From CBIFWW01 sp966186435 (lineage in GTDB: Bacteria > Pseudomonadota > Gammaproteobacteria > Enterobacterales > Enterobacteriaceae), in NCBI GenBank assembly GCA_966186435.1, contig CBIFWW010000007.1, positions 1 to 48,679 of the forward strand: a stretch of DNA of 48,679 nt. The letters run 5' to 3'. The notes beneath the pieces were generated by a model, which was not told the origin of the DNA, ran no database searches, and saw only the letters and a program-made list of their open reading frames with translations. Every line of letters begins with the position of its first letter. The first letter of the stretch is position 1. This document shows, piece after piece, positions 23,657-32,389 of this stretch. The translations under genes and the position numbers were made by a program.

Positions 23657-26158
23657 TTAAAGTTCGAGTTCCCGGGACAACAGCGCAATCACCGCAGCAC
23701 TGTCATTAGCATTCACCAGCTCATCACGGAACCCGGCATGCATAATGCGCCGCGCCAGGCGGGAGAAAATGCGCATGTGCTGGTCACCGGCGGCGTGTTT
23801 ATTCAGGGTGAGCATGATAATAAATTGCGCTTCCTCATCCCCCCAGGCTACAGGGGCGGGCAGACGCGCCACGCTGATGGTGGACTGCTCAATATGTTCT
23901 GATTTGCTGTGGGGTATGGCAAAGCTGAAGCCTAAGCCAGTGGAGAACACGGCCTCCCTGGCCCATAAATCGGCCTCCAGCTTGCGCGGGTAACGGCTAC
24001 GGCCCGCCAGTAGCAGGTTATCCGTCATCCCTTTGATTACTTCTTCTTTGCTGCGCCAGTCGTTCTCGAGGGAAACACACTCTGCGGCCAGCAGTGGGGC
24101 ATCCTGTGCCGACATACGGAATTGGGCCAGCAGGTGTTCCACTTCGAGAGAAGTGCGGCAAGCCATTGCTTGATTTAACAGCTGGCGGCAGGCGCGGCTA
24201 TCCAGATCCGCCAGCCGGGCTTTGGTGGCCGGGATGCCCGGGGCGCTCATGCTGATTTCATCTAACCCAAGGCCGACCAGTAAGGGCAGCACGGAGCCTT
24301 TGGCCCCCAGTTCACCACACAGCCCAATCCATTTACCCTGGCGATGAACCTCCTGAACGGCATGGTCTAGCGCCCGCAAAAAGGCGGGGTTGAGGCTATT
24401 GTAATGGCGGGTGACTTTGGCGTTATCCCGGTCTACTGCCAGCAGATATTGGGTTAAGTCGTTGCTGCCGATGCTGAAGAAATCTATTTCCTCACAGCAC
24501 TGGTCGATGATGAACATCACCGAAGGGACTTCCAGCATGATCCCCAGCGGAATTTTTTCATCAAAAGGAATGTGCTCAGCCCGCAGCGCCTGCTTCACTT
24601 CTGCCAACTGATCCTTCACCCACAGGATCTCTTCCATCGAGGAGATTATCGGGATCATGATTTTGAGCGACCCGTGGGCAGAGGCACGCAAAATGGATCG
24701 CAGCTGGGTGTGGAACAGCGCCAGATATTCTTGATAAATCCTCACCGCACGGTAACCGAGGAATGGGTTGTTTTCCGCCGGGATATTTAAGTAATCCACT
24801 GGCTTATCGCCGCCAATATCCATGGTGCGCACGATAATGCTGCGGCCCTTGGCACTCTCAAGTGCCTGGCAGTAAATGTTATATAACTCGTTCTCATCCG
24901 GTGCGCTGGCGCGATCCATATACAGCATTTCTGTACGGAACAGGCCGACGGCTTCCGCACCCTGAGAGAAAGCGGGGGCGGATTCCATAGCATGGGCAAT
25001 ATTCGCCGCGACCTCTATCCGGATACCGTCAGCCGTGCGGGCCTCTTTATCGACCCACTGTTGCTGCTGGGCCAGGATTTGTTGATTTACCCAAGCCTCT
25101 TGCTGGTAATAGCGGCGTACCGGTTCAGAAAGATCAACGGCCAACACCCCGGCATTGCCGTCAATATGTACCGGCGTACCTGACCAGGCTTCCAGCGTGA
25201 CAATATCCACACCAACCAGCGTCGGGATATTAAAGGAACGGGCCAGAATCACCGTATGAGAGGTGGAGCCGCCATTGCGCAGCACCAGCCCTTTGAGTAG
25301 CTTTTTATCTAACTCCAGAAACTGGCTTGGGGTTAATTCATCAGCCATGCATATTGATGCCTGCTGAAGCTTGCCCGGTGCCGGGAAGCGGGTTTCCCCA
25401 TAAATGTGCTGGAGCAACTGGTAGCAAACATCGCGCACGTCCAATACCCGCTCGCGAATATATACACTTTCGGAGGCGGCAAATTCATCGCAAAAATGGT
25501 TGGTGCTATTAATGACGGCCTGGGCACAGCTCAAATTGGTTAGCACCCCGCCAAGTAAATGTTGGCGCAAGGCTTCATCCCGCGCCAGGGAGCGATGAGC
25601 CTCAAGAATCGCGCTGGTTGTGCCGTTGCTGTCCAGCAGCTGCAATTCAATATGGCGTACTAATAGGCCAAGCCCTTTATCAAGCTGCTGCTGTTCATCC
25701 TCAATACTGCCCGCAACCGGTAACGCGCCCAGTTGATTAAGATCGATGGCACTTAAAGGTATCAGCACTCCCCCGGCGCTACCGGCACAGACTGGGTTGC
25801 CCTGGACTAAGTTTGGCTGCAACCGAGCCAGGGATTCGGGGATCGGCGTGACTTCTTGTGCGGCGGCATCGGGCAGTGGGGCATCACAATGCGGAAATTC
25901 GTCACGCAGAAATTGAGCCAGCTGCTGGTGGGCCGCCTGCTCGTCATCCCCTTCAATCGTTATCTGGCAATCATCACCCTTGATTGTGCTGGTGCCGATC
26001 AGTGCCAGGGCGCTCTTGGCGCTACCCCGCCGCTCTGTCCGCAGATTGAACCACTCAATATTGGCATTAAAGCGATTGCATAAGGTTTCCACGTGGCTGG
26101 CAGGCCGGGCATGAACTCCATTTGGTAACTCACAGCGAAAATTAATAACCAGGGCCAT
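23657..26158 (-). CDS. ptsA: Multiphosphoryl transfer protein PtsA (FrwA; HPr-EI-EIIA)
   Basis: Three-domain PTS protein that carries phosphate from PEP to a fructose-type EIIB. At 833 residues it equals E. coli PtsA. The N-terminal HPr-like domain has phospho-His16 in PNGVHARPASH. The enzyme I domain has the phospho-His motif LRNGGSTSHTVILARS and the PEP-binding signatures GLFRTEMLYMDR, DIGGDKPVDYL and IGSNDLTQYLLAVDR. The C-terminal EIIA-Fru domain has FSFAIPHSKSEHIE with its histidine. It lets the Frw system work partly independently of the general PtsHI. It diverges from frwCB over 315 bases with repeated motifs. FsaB is encoded directly downstream. Confidence 0.96.
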   Translation of the reverse strand: MALVINFRCELPNGVHARPASHVETLCNRFNANIEWFNLRTERRGSAKSALALIGTSTIKGDDCQITIEGDDEQAAHQQLAQFLRDEFPHCDAPLPDAAAQEVTPIPESLARLQPNLVQGNPVCAGSAGGVLIPLSAIDLNQLGALPVAGSIEDEQQQLDKGLGLLVRHIELQLLDSNGTTSAILEAHRSLARDEALRQHLLGGVLTNLSCAQAVINSTNHFCDEFAASESVYIRERVLDVRDVCYQLLQHIYGETRFPAPGKLQQASICMADELTPSQFLELDKKLLKGLVLRNGGSTSHTVILARSFNIPTLVGVDIVTLEAWSGTPVHIDGNAGVLAVDLSEPVRRYYQQEAWVNQQILAQQQQWVDKEARTADGIRIEVAANIAHAMESAPAFSQGAEAVGLFRTEMLYMDRASAPDENELYNIYCQALESAKGRSIIVRTMDIGGDKPVDYLNIPAENNPFLGYRAVRIYQEYLALFHTQLRSILRASAHGSLKIMIPIISSMEEILWVKDQLAEVKQALRAEHIPFDEKIPLGIMLEVPSVMFIIDQCCEEIDFFSIGSNDLTQYLLAVDRDNAKVTRHYNSLNPAFLRALDHAVQEVHRQGKWIGLCGELGAKGSVLPLLVGLGLDEISMSAPGIPATKARLADLDSRACRQLLNQAMACRTSLEVEHLLAQFRMSAQDAPLLAAECVSLENDWRSKEEVIKGMTDNLLLAGRSRYPRKLEADLWAREAVFSTGLGFSFAIPHSKSEHIEQSTISVARLPAPVAWGDEEAQFIIMLTLNKHAAGDQHMRIFSRLARRIMHAGFRDELVNANDSAAVIALLSRELEL

Positions 26159-26473
26159 TACGCCTCTCCAATGCAGGGAATGAATTCTGCACTCAGGATA
26201 AGAAACTGGAGTGGAAAAGCGCCACGGGACAAAACTGCCAAAAACTGGACAAATGTAATGTCAGTGCTGAATTGCGAGCCATCTCACAAAGAACAAAACT
26301 GGACTAACTGAACGGCTTTTCATCAAGGTTTGAGAACGATCGCAAAATTTCACATGCCATACAAATATCCAGTAAATGGCATTTTTGTCCACTGTCTGAC
26401 CTCGCTCGAATTGTCTTATTGTTGCCACAACAATCCTACAGACTTGCATGAGCCTTCGCTCAGGAGAGGCAGA
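26159..26473. promoter_or_regulatory. Divergent ptsA / frwC control region with ACTGGA repeats
   Basis: This 315-base gap has no gene. AAACTGGA occurs as direct repeats at 26203, 26242 and 26296; the last two are identical as AAAACTGGAC. Related words lie nearby: ACAAAACTG at 26229 and, inverted, ATCCAGT around 26367 and TTTTTGTCCACTG around 26391. The repeats may be an operator for a local regulator. The AraC-type yijO is the nearest candidate (inference). frwC has the ribosome site CAGGAGAGG. Confidence 0.5.
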
Positions 26474-27553
26474 ATGAAAGAGTTGGTGCAGATATTAAAA
26501 AACACCCGCCAGCACCTAATGACTGGGGTGTCCCACATGATCCCGTTTGTGGTTTCTGGCGGTATTTTGCTGGCGGTATCGGTGATGCTTTATGGCAAAG
26601 GGGCGGTGCCGGATGCCGCCACGGATCCCAACCTCAAGAAGTTGTTTGATATCGGCGTGGCGGGGCTGACGCTGATGGTGCCTTTCCTGGCAGCTTATAT
26701 CGGTTATTCCATCTCTGAACGCGCAGCGCTCGCACCCTGCGCTATTGGTGCCTGGGTCGGCGCGACTTTCGGGGCGGGCTTTTTTGGGGCCATCATCGCC
26801 GGTTTAATCGGCGGCATTGTGGTTTATTACCTGAAAAAAATCCCGGTACCCAAAATTCTACGCTCGATTATGCCTATTTTCGTTATTCCAATTATTGGCA
26901 CCTTTATTACGGCGGGCGTGATGATGTGGGGGCTGGGCGAACCCGTTGGGGCCTTAACCCAGAGCCTGACTGGTTGGCTGCAAGGTATGCAGCAAGGCAG
27001 CATTGTAGTGCTTGCCATCATCATGGGCCTAATGCTGGCCTTTGATATGGGTGGTCCGGTTAACAAGGTGGCCTATGCCTTTATGTTGATTTGCGTGGCG
27101 CAGGGTGTGTACACCGTGGTCGCCATTGCCGCCGTCGCCATCGCTGTTCCTCCGTTAGGTATGGGGCTTGCCACGCTGATTAACCGTAAAAACTTCACTA
27201 ACGAAGAGCGTGAAACCGGGAAAGCCGCCTTGGTTATGGGGTGTGTCGGCGTCACTGAAGGGGCAATCCCCTTCGCCGCTGCTGATCCGCTGCGGGTTAT
27301 CCCTTCCATCATGCTGGGTTCCGCCTGCGGCGCGGTGACAGCCGCATTGATGGGTGCAGAGTGCTATGCCGGTTGGGGTGGGTTAATTGTTCTGCCGGTA
27401 GTGCAGGGCAAGCTGGGCTTTGTACTGGCGCTGGCAGTGGGTGCGGTAGTGACGGCGCTGAGCGTCAATATTCTGAAGAGCCTGGCGCGTAATAAGCAGG
27501 GTGCCGCCGGGAAGCAGGAAGAAGAACTCGATCTAGATTTCGAAATTAATTAA
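26474..27553 (+). CDS. frwC: Fructose-like PTS permease EIIC component FrwC
   Basis: Membrane channel subunit of a fructose-family PTS. The 359-residue protein has about nine to ten hydrophobic helices, the N-terminal family pattern LKNTRQHLMTGVSHMIPFVVSGGILLA, the AYIGYSISERAALAP loop, FDMGGPVNKVAYAF, and the substrate-region GVTEGAIPFAAADPLRVIPSI. Length matches E. coli FrwC. The start at 26474 follows CAGGAGAGGCAG; the longer frame reaching 26330 enters the regulatory gap. Together with FrwB, FrwD and PtsA it forms a complete PTS. Substrate by E. coli analogy is probably 1,5-anhydromannitol rather than fructose, but this is inferred from the neighbours. Confidence 0.94.
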   Translation: MKELVQILKNTRQHLMTGVSHMIPFVVSGGILLAVSVMLYGKGAVPDAATDPNLKKLFDIGVAGLTLMVPFLAAYIGYSISERAALAPCAIGAWVGATFGAGFFGAIIAGLIGGIVVYYLKKIPVPKILRSIMPIFVIPIIGTFITAGVMMWGLGEPVGALTQSLTGWLQGMQQGSIVVLAIIMGLMLAFDMGGPVNKVAYAFMLICVAQGVYTVVAIAAVAIAVPPLGMGLATLINRKNFTNEERETGKAALVMGCVGVTEGAIPFAAADPLRVIPSIMLGSACGAVTAALMGAECYAGWGGLIVLPVVQGKLGFVLALAVGAVVTALSVNILKSLARNKQGAAGKQEEELDLDFEIN

Positions 27554-27570
27554 TTAAAAGGAAACTGAAA

Positions 27571-27894
27571 ATGACCTCAATTATCGCAGTTACAGCATGC
27601 CCATCAGGCGTTGCTCACACCTACATGGCGGCGGAGGCACTGGAAACAGCAGCGAAAGCCAAAGGCTGGAATATCAAGGTAGAAACCCAAGGTTCAATTG
27701 GCCTGGAAAACGAACTCACCGCAGAAGATGTCGCGGCGGCGGACATGGTTATCCTTACCAAGGATATCGGGATCAAGCAGGAAGAGCGCTTCGCCGGTAA
27801 AACCATTGTACGGGTTAATATTAGCGATGCGGTAAAACGTGCCGAGCTAATCATGAACAAGATTGACGCCCACTTGGCACAACCCACCGCCTGA
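27571..27894 (+). CDS. frwB: Fructose-like PTS EIIB component FrwB
   Basis: Cytoplasmic phosphotransfer domain passing phosphate from the EIIA domain to the sugar in FrwC. The 107-residue protein has the phospho-cysteine C10 in AVTACPSGVAHTYMAAEAL and the family KVETQGSIGLENELTAEDV segment. It lies 17 bases after frwC with an AAAGGAAAC ribosome site. It is paralogous to FrwD later in the cluster. Confidence 0.95.
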   Translation: MTSIIAVTACPSGVAHTYMAAEALETAAKAKGWNIKVETQGSIGLENELTAEDVAAADMVILTKDIGIKQEERFAGKTIVRVNISDAVKRAELIMNKIDAHLAQPTA

Positions 27895-27937
27895 TTATCG
27901 GCTGTGATGATGGGCCATCAGGACTAAGGAGAGAACT

Positions 27938-30235
27938 ATGTTGAACCGGATCGAACGCCTCAAGGCTGCGCTGTTTACTCAAACGCGGGAAATTTCCCTC
28001 GAACGTGCCTTGTTGTATACCGAAAGCCACCGTCAAACCGAGGGGGAGCCGGTAATGATCCGGCGGGCAAAGGCCACGGCCTGGATTCTGGATCATGTTG
28101 AGATTGCGATCCGGGACGATGAGCTGATTGCCGGGAACCGCACAGTAAAGCCAAGGGCGGGGATCATGTCGCCAGAGATGGATCCCTACTGGCTGCTGAA
28201 GGAGCTGGATCAGTTCCCAACCCGTCCACAGGATCGGTTCAACATTAGCGAAGCAGATAAACAGGTTTATCGTGAACAGCTTTTTCCCTACTGGGAAAAG
28301 CGCTCGATGAAGGATTTTATCAATGCCCAGATGACTGACGAGGTGCAGGCTGCTGTCAGCACCCAAATCTTTAGCGTTAACCAGACCGATAAAGGCCAGG
28401 GCCACATCATCATTGATTACCCGCGTCTATTAAATAATGGCCTCGGGGCGCTGGTGGTTGAAATGCGCCAGCACTGTGCTGATGCGCCGGGCAACGTATT
28501 CTACCCGGCGGTATTGCTGGTGCTGGAGGCGGCTCAGCGGCATATCTTACGCTATGCGGAGCTGGCGGAATCCCTGGCAGCGGTTTGCGCTAGCGCAACG
28601 CGCCGTCAGGAGCTGCTGACACTTGCTCAGGTCTCCCGCCATAACGCCACCGAAAAGCCCGGTGATTTTTACCAGGCATGCCAGCTGTTCTGGTACATGA
28701 ATATCGTGCTGCAATATGAATCCAACGCCAGCTCTATATCCCTTGGCCGTTTCGACCAGTACATGCTGCCGTTTTATCAAGCCTCTCTTAATCAGGGGGC
28801 CGATCCGCTGGCGTTAAAAGAGCTATTGGAATCCCTATGGGTAAAATGCAATGACATTGTCCTGCTGCGCTCTACTGGCAGCGCCCGCTACTTTGCCGGG
28901 TTCCCCACAGGTTATACCGCACTGCTGGGTGGCTTGACGGAAAATGGCCGTAGCGCGGTAAATATTCTCTCATTCCTGTGCCTGGATGCTTACCAGACAA
29001 TTCAGTTACCCCAGCCAAACCTGGGGGTTCGCGTTAATGAACTGATTGACCGTCCTTTCTTATTTAAAACCGCAGAGACCATTCGCCTGGGCACCGGTAT
29101 TCCACAGATTTTCAATGATGAAGTGGTGGTGCCAGCCTTCCTGAACCGTGGGGTTTCCCTGGAGGATGCCCGTGATTACGCGGTGGTGGGCTGCGTGGAA
29201 TTATCGATCCCTGGCCGTACTTACGGGCTACACGATATCGCTATGTTTAACCTGCTTAAGGTGATGGAAATTGTCTTGCTGGAGAACGAAGGCAATGCAG
29301 GGATTACCTACCCGGAATTACTGGGCCAAATCCGCGCCAAAACCAGCCACTACATCAAACTCATGGTGGAGGGCAGCAACATCTGTGATATCGGCCACCG
29401 CGACTGGGCACCCGTGCCGCTGCTCTCTTCTTTCGTTAGTGACTGCCTGGTTAACGGCAAAGACGTAACCGAAGGCGGGGCGCGTTATAACTTCTCCGGG
29501 GTGCAGGGGATTGGTATCGCCAACCTGAGTGATTCCCTCCACGCTCTTAAGGGGATGGTGTTCGATCAACAGCGCATGAGCTTTGATGAACTGTTGGCGG
29601 TATTAAAGGCTAACTTTGATACCCCGGATGGCAAGCAGGTACGCGCCCGGTTAATCAACCGCTTTGAGAAGTACGGTAATGATATCGACGATGTAGATAC
29701 TATCAGCGCCGATCTCCTGCGGTTCTACTGTAAAGAAGTGGAAAAATACCGTAACCCGCGGGGCGGCCAGTTTACCCCTGGCTCCTACACGGTTTCCGCT
29801 CACGTTCCTTTAGGCGCGGTCGTAGGGGCCACACCCGATGGTCGCCTGGCCGGGGAGCAGCTGGCAGACGGTGGGCTTTCGCCGATGTTAGGCCAGGATA
29901 GCCAGGGGCCGACGGCGGTGCTGAAATCCGTAAGCAAGTTAGACAACTACCTGCTGTCGAACGGGACACTGCTGAATGTGAAGTTTACACCAGCCACTTT
30001 GGAAGGCCCGGCAGGGTTGAATAAACTGACTGACTTCCTCCATGGCTTTACCCGGCTTAAGTTGCAGCATATCCAGTTTAACGTGGTGAACGCAGAGACG
30101 CTGCGGGAAGCCCAGCAGCGGCCTCAAGATTTTGCCGGGTTGGTGGTTCGCGTTGCCGGTTATAGCGCTTTCTTTGTTGAGCTGTCGAAGGAAATCCAGG
30201 ATGACATTATCCACCGCACAGCGCATCAGTTGTGA
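27938..30235 (+). CDS. pflD: Glycyl radical enzyme PflD (anhydrohexitol-phosphate lyase type)
   Basis: The 765-residue protein equals E. coli PflD. It keeps the thiyl-radical cysteine C419 followed by E421 (VVGCVELSIPG; the C-x-E pattern of glycyl radical dehydratases and lyases, not the double Cys of pyruvate formate-lyase). The glycyl-radical site is G741 in VRVAGYSAFF. E. coli PflD was long annotated as a formate acetyltransferase. It has more recently been reported to open the ring of 1,5-anhydromannitol-6-phosphate to 1-deoxyfructose-6-phosphate. That role fits the adjacent PTS and FsaB better than pyruvate cleavage. Oxygen-sensitive, so anaerobic function is expected. The 3' end overlaps pflC by 35 bases. 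Confidence 0.93.
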   Translation: MLNRIERLKAALFTQTREISLERALLYTESHRQTEGEPVMIRRAKATAWILDHVEIAIRDDELIAGNRTVKPRAGIMSPEMDPYWLLKELDQFPTRPQDRFNISEADKQVYREQLFPYWEKRSMKDFINAQMTDEVQAAVSTQIFSVNQTDKGQGHIIIDYPRLLNNGLGALVVEMRQHCADAPGNVFYPAVLLVLEAAQRHILRYAELAESLAAVCASATRRQELLTLAQVSRHNATEKPGDFYQACQLFWYMNIVLQYESNASSISLGRFDQYMLPFYQASLNQGADPLALKELLESLWVKCNDIVLLRSTGSARYFAGFPTGYTALLGGLTENGRSAVNILSFLCLDAYQTIQLPQPNLGVRVNELIDRPFLFKTAETIRLGTGIPQIFNDEVVVPAFLNRGVSLEDARDYAVVGCVELSIPGRTYGLHDIAMFNLLKVMEIVLLENEGNAGITYPELLGQIRAKTSHYIKLMVEGSNICDIGHRDWAPVPLLSSFVSDCLVNGKDVTEGGARYNFSGVQGIGIANLSDSLHALKGMVFDQQRMSFDELLAVLKANFDTPDGKQVRARLINRFEKYGNDIDDVDTISADLLRFYCKEVEKYRNPRGGQFTPGSYTVSAHVPLGAVVGATPDGRLAGEQLADGGLSPMLGQDSQGPTAVLKSVSKLDNYLLSNGTLLNVKFTPATLEGPAGLNKLTDFLHGFTRLKLQHIQFNVVNAETLREAQQRPQDFAGLVVRVAGYSAFFVELSKEIQDDIIHRTAHQL

Positions 30236-31076
30236 AGTCATAGATTCGCGCCCGGGCGCCGGGCGCATTTTCAACATCCAGCGCTACTCTTTGAATGATG
30301 GCCGCGGTATCCGTACCGTGGTGTTCTTCAAGGGGTGCCCCCATTTATGCCCCTGGTGTGCTAACCCGGAGTCCATCTCCGGCGCGATTGAAACCGTGCG
30401 CCGCCAGAGTAAATGTTTGCATTGCCCCAGCTGTCTGAACGACCCCGATGAGTGCCCGTCCGGGGCGATGGAACGCATTGGCCGTGATGTCACTGTGGAA
30501 GGGCTGACGTCAGAGCTATTGAAGGATGATGTTTTCTTCCGCGCATCCGGTGGGGGGGTAACGCTTTCCGGCGGCGAGGTGCTAATGCAAGCGGGGTTTG
30601 CCACAGCATTACTCACCCGGTTAAAGCAACTCGGGGTACCAACGGCTATCGAAACTGCCGGGGATGCACCAGCCTCACGCTTCCTGCCTCTGGCGCGCCA
30701 GTGTGATGAAGTGCTTTTTGATTTGAAAATAATGGATGCCGCCCGCGCTCAGCAAATCCTGCGGCTTAACCTCCCTCGGGTGTTGGATAACCTACGGCTG
30801 GCGGTGGCGGAAGGGGTTAGGGTTATCCCCCGTTTACCGCTTATACCCGGCTATACCCTGAATGAGGAAAACCTGCACCGGGCGCTGGAGGTGCTGGCAC
30901 CTTTGCAATTAAAAGAGCTGCATTTGCTACCTTTCCATCCCTATGGTGAACCTAAATATGCGCTACTGGGCAAAACCTGGGAAATGGCAGGTGTCCAGGT
31001 GCCACAGGCTGAAGATATTGCTAAGTTACGCACCTTGGCTGAGCAGGCCGGGTATCGCGTGGTAATTGGTGGCTGA
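30201..31076 (+). CDS. pflC: Glycyl-radical-enzyme activating enzyme PflC
   Basis: Radical-SAM activase that installs the glycyl radical on PflD. The 291-residue protein has the SAM-binding 4Fe-4S motif CPHLCPWC (CxxxCxxC), then a ferredoxin-like insert with CLHCPSCLNDPDEC typical of non-PFL activases. The GGGVTLSGGEVLMQ motif binds SAM. The start at 30201 matches the E. coli N-terminus (..AQRISCEVID) and follows AAGGAAATCCAGG; the upstream frame extension lies wholly inside pflD. The 35-base overlap with pflD suggests translational coupling. The electron source is probably flavodoxin reduced by Fpr or another reductase (inference). Confidence 0.95.
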   Translation: MTLSTAQRISCEVIDSRPGAGRIFNIQRYSLNDGRGIRTVVFFKGCPHLCPWCANPESISGAIETVRRQSKCLHCPSCLNDPDECPSGAMERIGRDVTVEGLTSELLKDDVFFRASGGGVTLSGGEVLMQAGFATALLTRLKQLGVPTAIETAGDAPASRFLPLARQCDEVLFDLKIMDAARAQQILRLNLPRVLDNLRLAVAEGVRVIPRLPLIPGYTLNEENLHRALEVLAPLQLKELHLLPFHPYGEPKYALLGKTWEMAGVQVPQAEDIAKLRTLAEQAGYRVVIGG

Positions 31077-31093
31077 CAACGGGAGAGAATTCA

Positions 31094-31435
31094 ATGCGCT
31101 ATGTGGTGGCGGTGACGGGGTGTGTCAGTGGGGTTGCCCATACCTATATGGCGGCTGAACGTTTGGAAAAACTCGCCCAGCAGGAAGGGTGGCGGATAAA
31201 AGTGGAAACCCAGGGGGCATTGGGCATTGAGAACCCGCTGACGGCGGAAGATATTGCCCAGGCAGATGCGGTGGTGCTGGTGGCTGATATTGAACTACGT
31301 GGCGTTGAACGTTTTTTACTGGCAAGGACAGTGAAAACGGCGGTTGGCCCCTTTTTACGGGACCCGGCAAAGGCCATGGCCGCGGTGCGCCGGGTAATGG
31401 CAACGCCTCAACACACCCACATTACGTTGGACTAA
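31094..31435 (+). CDS. frwD: Fructose-like PTS EIIB component FrwD
   Basis: Second EIIB-type domain of the locus, 113 residues, with phospho-cysteine C10 in AVTGCVSGVAHTYMAAERL and KVETQGALGIENPLTAEDI. It is clearly paralogous to FrwB (the Cys loop and VETQG segment are nearly identical) but has a divergent C-terminal third. Length matches E. coli FrwD. Its last 14 bases overlap the 3' end of the convergent yijO. Whether both EIIB domains serve the same EIIC is unknown. Confidence 0.93.
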   Translation: MRYVVAVTGCVSGVAHTYMAAERLEKLAQQEGWRIKVETQGALGIENPLTAEDIAQADAVVLVADIELRGVERFLLARTVKTAVGPFLRDPAKAMAAVRRVMATPQHTHITLD

Positions 31436-32267
31436 TCGGGTTCCCCTGGAGCTGGCTATGATATTGGCGGCGGTATTCAGAAGGGGAGCGCTCGGTGTTC
31501 TTGCGAAATAGCCGGCAAAAATAGTTACTGTCCACAAACCCACAGGCGTGGGCCACTTCTTTGATTTTCATGTCATAGCCCTTCAGCAGCGCTTTAGCCT
31601 GCTCCAGCCGGGCAAAACTCAAGTATTCATTAAAACCCACTGACCCGGTTTTTTGAAACAGGTGGGAAAGGTAATTCGGCGAGATATGAAATGCCTGTGC
31701 CACTGACTCACGGCTTAAGGGTTGATGGTAATTGGCATCGATATAATCCCGAATCGCCTCAAAGAGCGCCTGGCTGCGGGGTGCAGTCTGGATTTGGCTG
31801 CCCAGCAAATCCTGGCAATGGCTAAGCAAGCTACTCACGATTAGCCTGGCCGTATGCTGCTCCTGGGGTTGCATGGCCGTTTCGTTTAATGCCTGAAGCA
31901 AAAAAGACCCAATGCGTGGGCCACGCCGGGCCACATTATGTTTGCTGAGATTTTCCAGCTTGCCGCCATCCCAGCGCAAAATGCTGAACCCCAACTGTTG
32001 CTTACCAAACAGGATACTGAGGGTAGTGGCCGGGGATGACCATTGTGGGCTATTCCAGCCCTTAGCCGGGACATAAAGCACATCGAAGGGGGAGAGTTTG
32101 AGTTCACCATCGGTCAGGGTGCCCGAAAGTAATATCTCCAGCCGGGGGAAGTCCACCTGCCAGGCCATGTCCGGTGATGCGCCATTGCTTTCGGCAAACC
32201 AGATACTCCCAAGGGGGCTGGTGTTTGAGAGTAATCGCGCAATAGCGTTAATGATGTCGTGCGGCAT
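31422..32267 (-). CDS. yijO: AraC/XylS-family transcriptional regulator YijO
   Basis: A 281-residue putative regulator. The N-terminal half is a cupin-like sensing domain (PRLEILLSGTLTDGELKLSPFDVLYVPAKGWN). The C-terminal hundred residues carry the two helix-turn-helix motifs of AraC proteins (LSRESVAQAFHISPNYLSHLFQKTGSVGFNEYL; IKEVAHACGFVDSNYFCRLFRKNTERSPSEYRR). Position next to frwD, conserved from E. coli, suggests it controls the frw/pfl locus; no target is established. It ends 14 bases inside frwD. eptC, which follows yijO in E. coli, is missing; ppc comes next on the same strand. Confidence 0.9.
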   Translation of the reverse strand: MPHDIINAIARLLSNTSPLGSIWFAESNGASPDMAWQVDFPRLEILLSGTLTDGELKLSPFDVLYVPAKGWNSPQWSSPATTLSILFGKQQLGFSILRWDGGKLENLSKHNVARRGPRIGSFLLQALNETAMQPQEQHTARLIVSSLLSHCQDLLGSQIQTAPRSQALFEAIRDYIDANYHQPLSRESVAQAFHISPNYLSHLFQKTGSVGFNEYLSFARLEQAKALLKGYDMKIKEVAHACGFVDSNYFCRLFRKNTERSPSEYRRQYHSQLQGNPISPT

Positions 32268-32335
32268 GGCGGCGGCCCCTTGTTAAAACCTTCTGCCGAT
32301 GGTGCCATAAACCGTTGCGCGAACGCCTGTCCAAA

Positions 32336-32368
32336 CGCAAAAAAAGAACCCCGGCATTGCCGGGGTTC
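32336..32368 (-). terminator. Terminator of ppc
   Basis: Ten-pair stem GAACCCCGGC (32346-32355), loop ATT, GCCGGGGTTC (32359-32368). On the minus strand it is followed by seven T. A very strong intrinsic terminator between ppc and yijO. Confidence 0.93.
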
Positions 32369-32389
32369 GAGATAGCTCGCAGTTTGCTG

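Noticed and set aside
27851..28405. Open frame of 184 codons on the minus strand at the frwB-pflD junction
   Set aside because: It covers the pflD start and the frwB end antisense, with no family resemblance.
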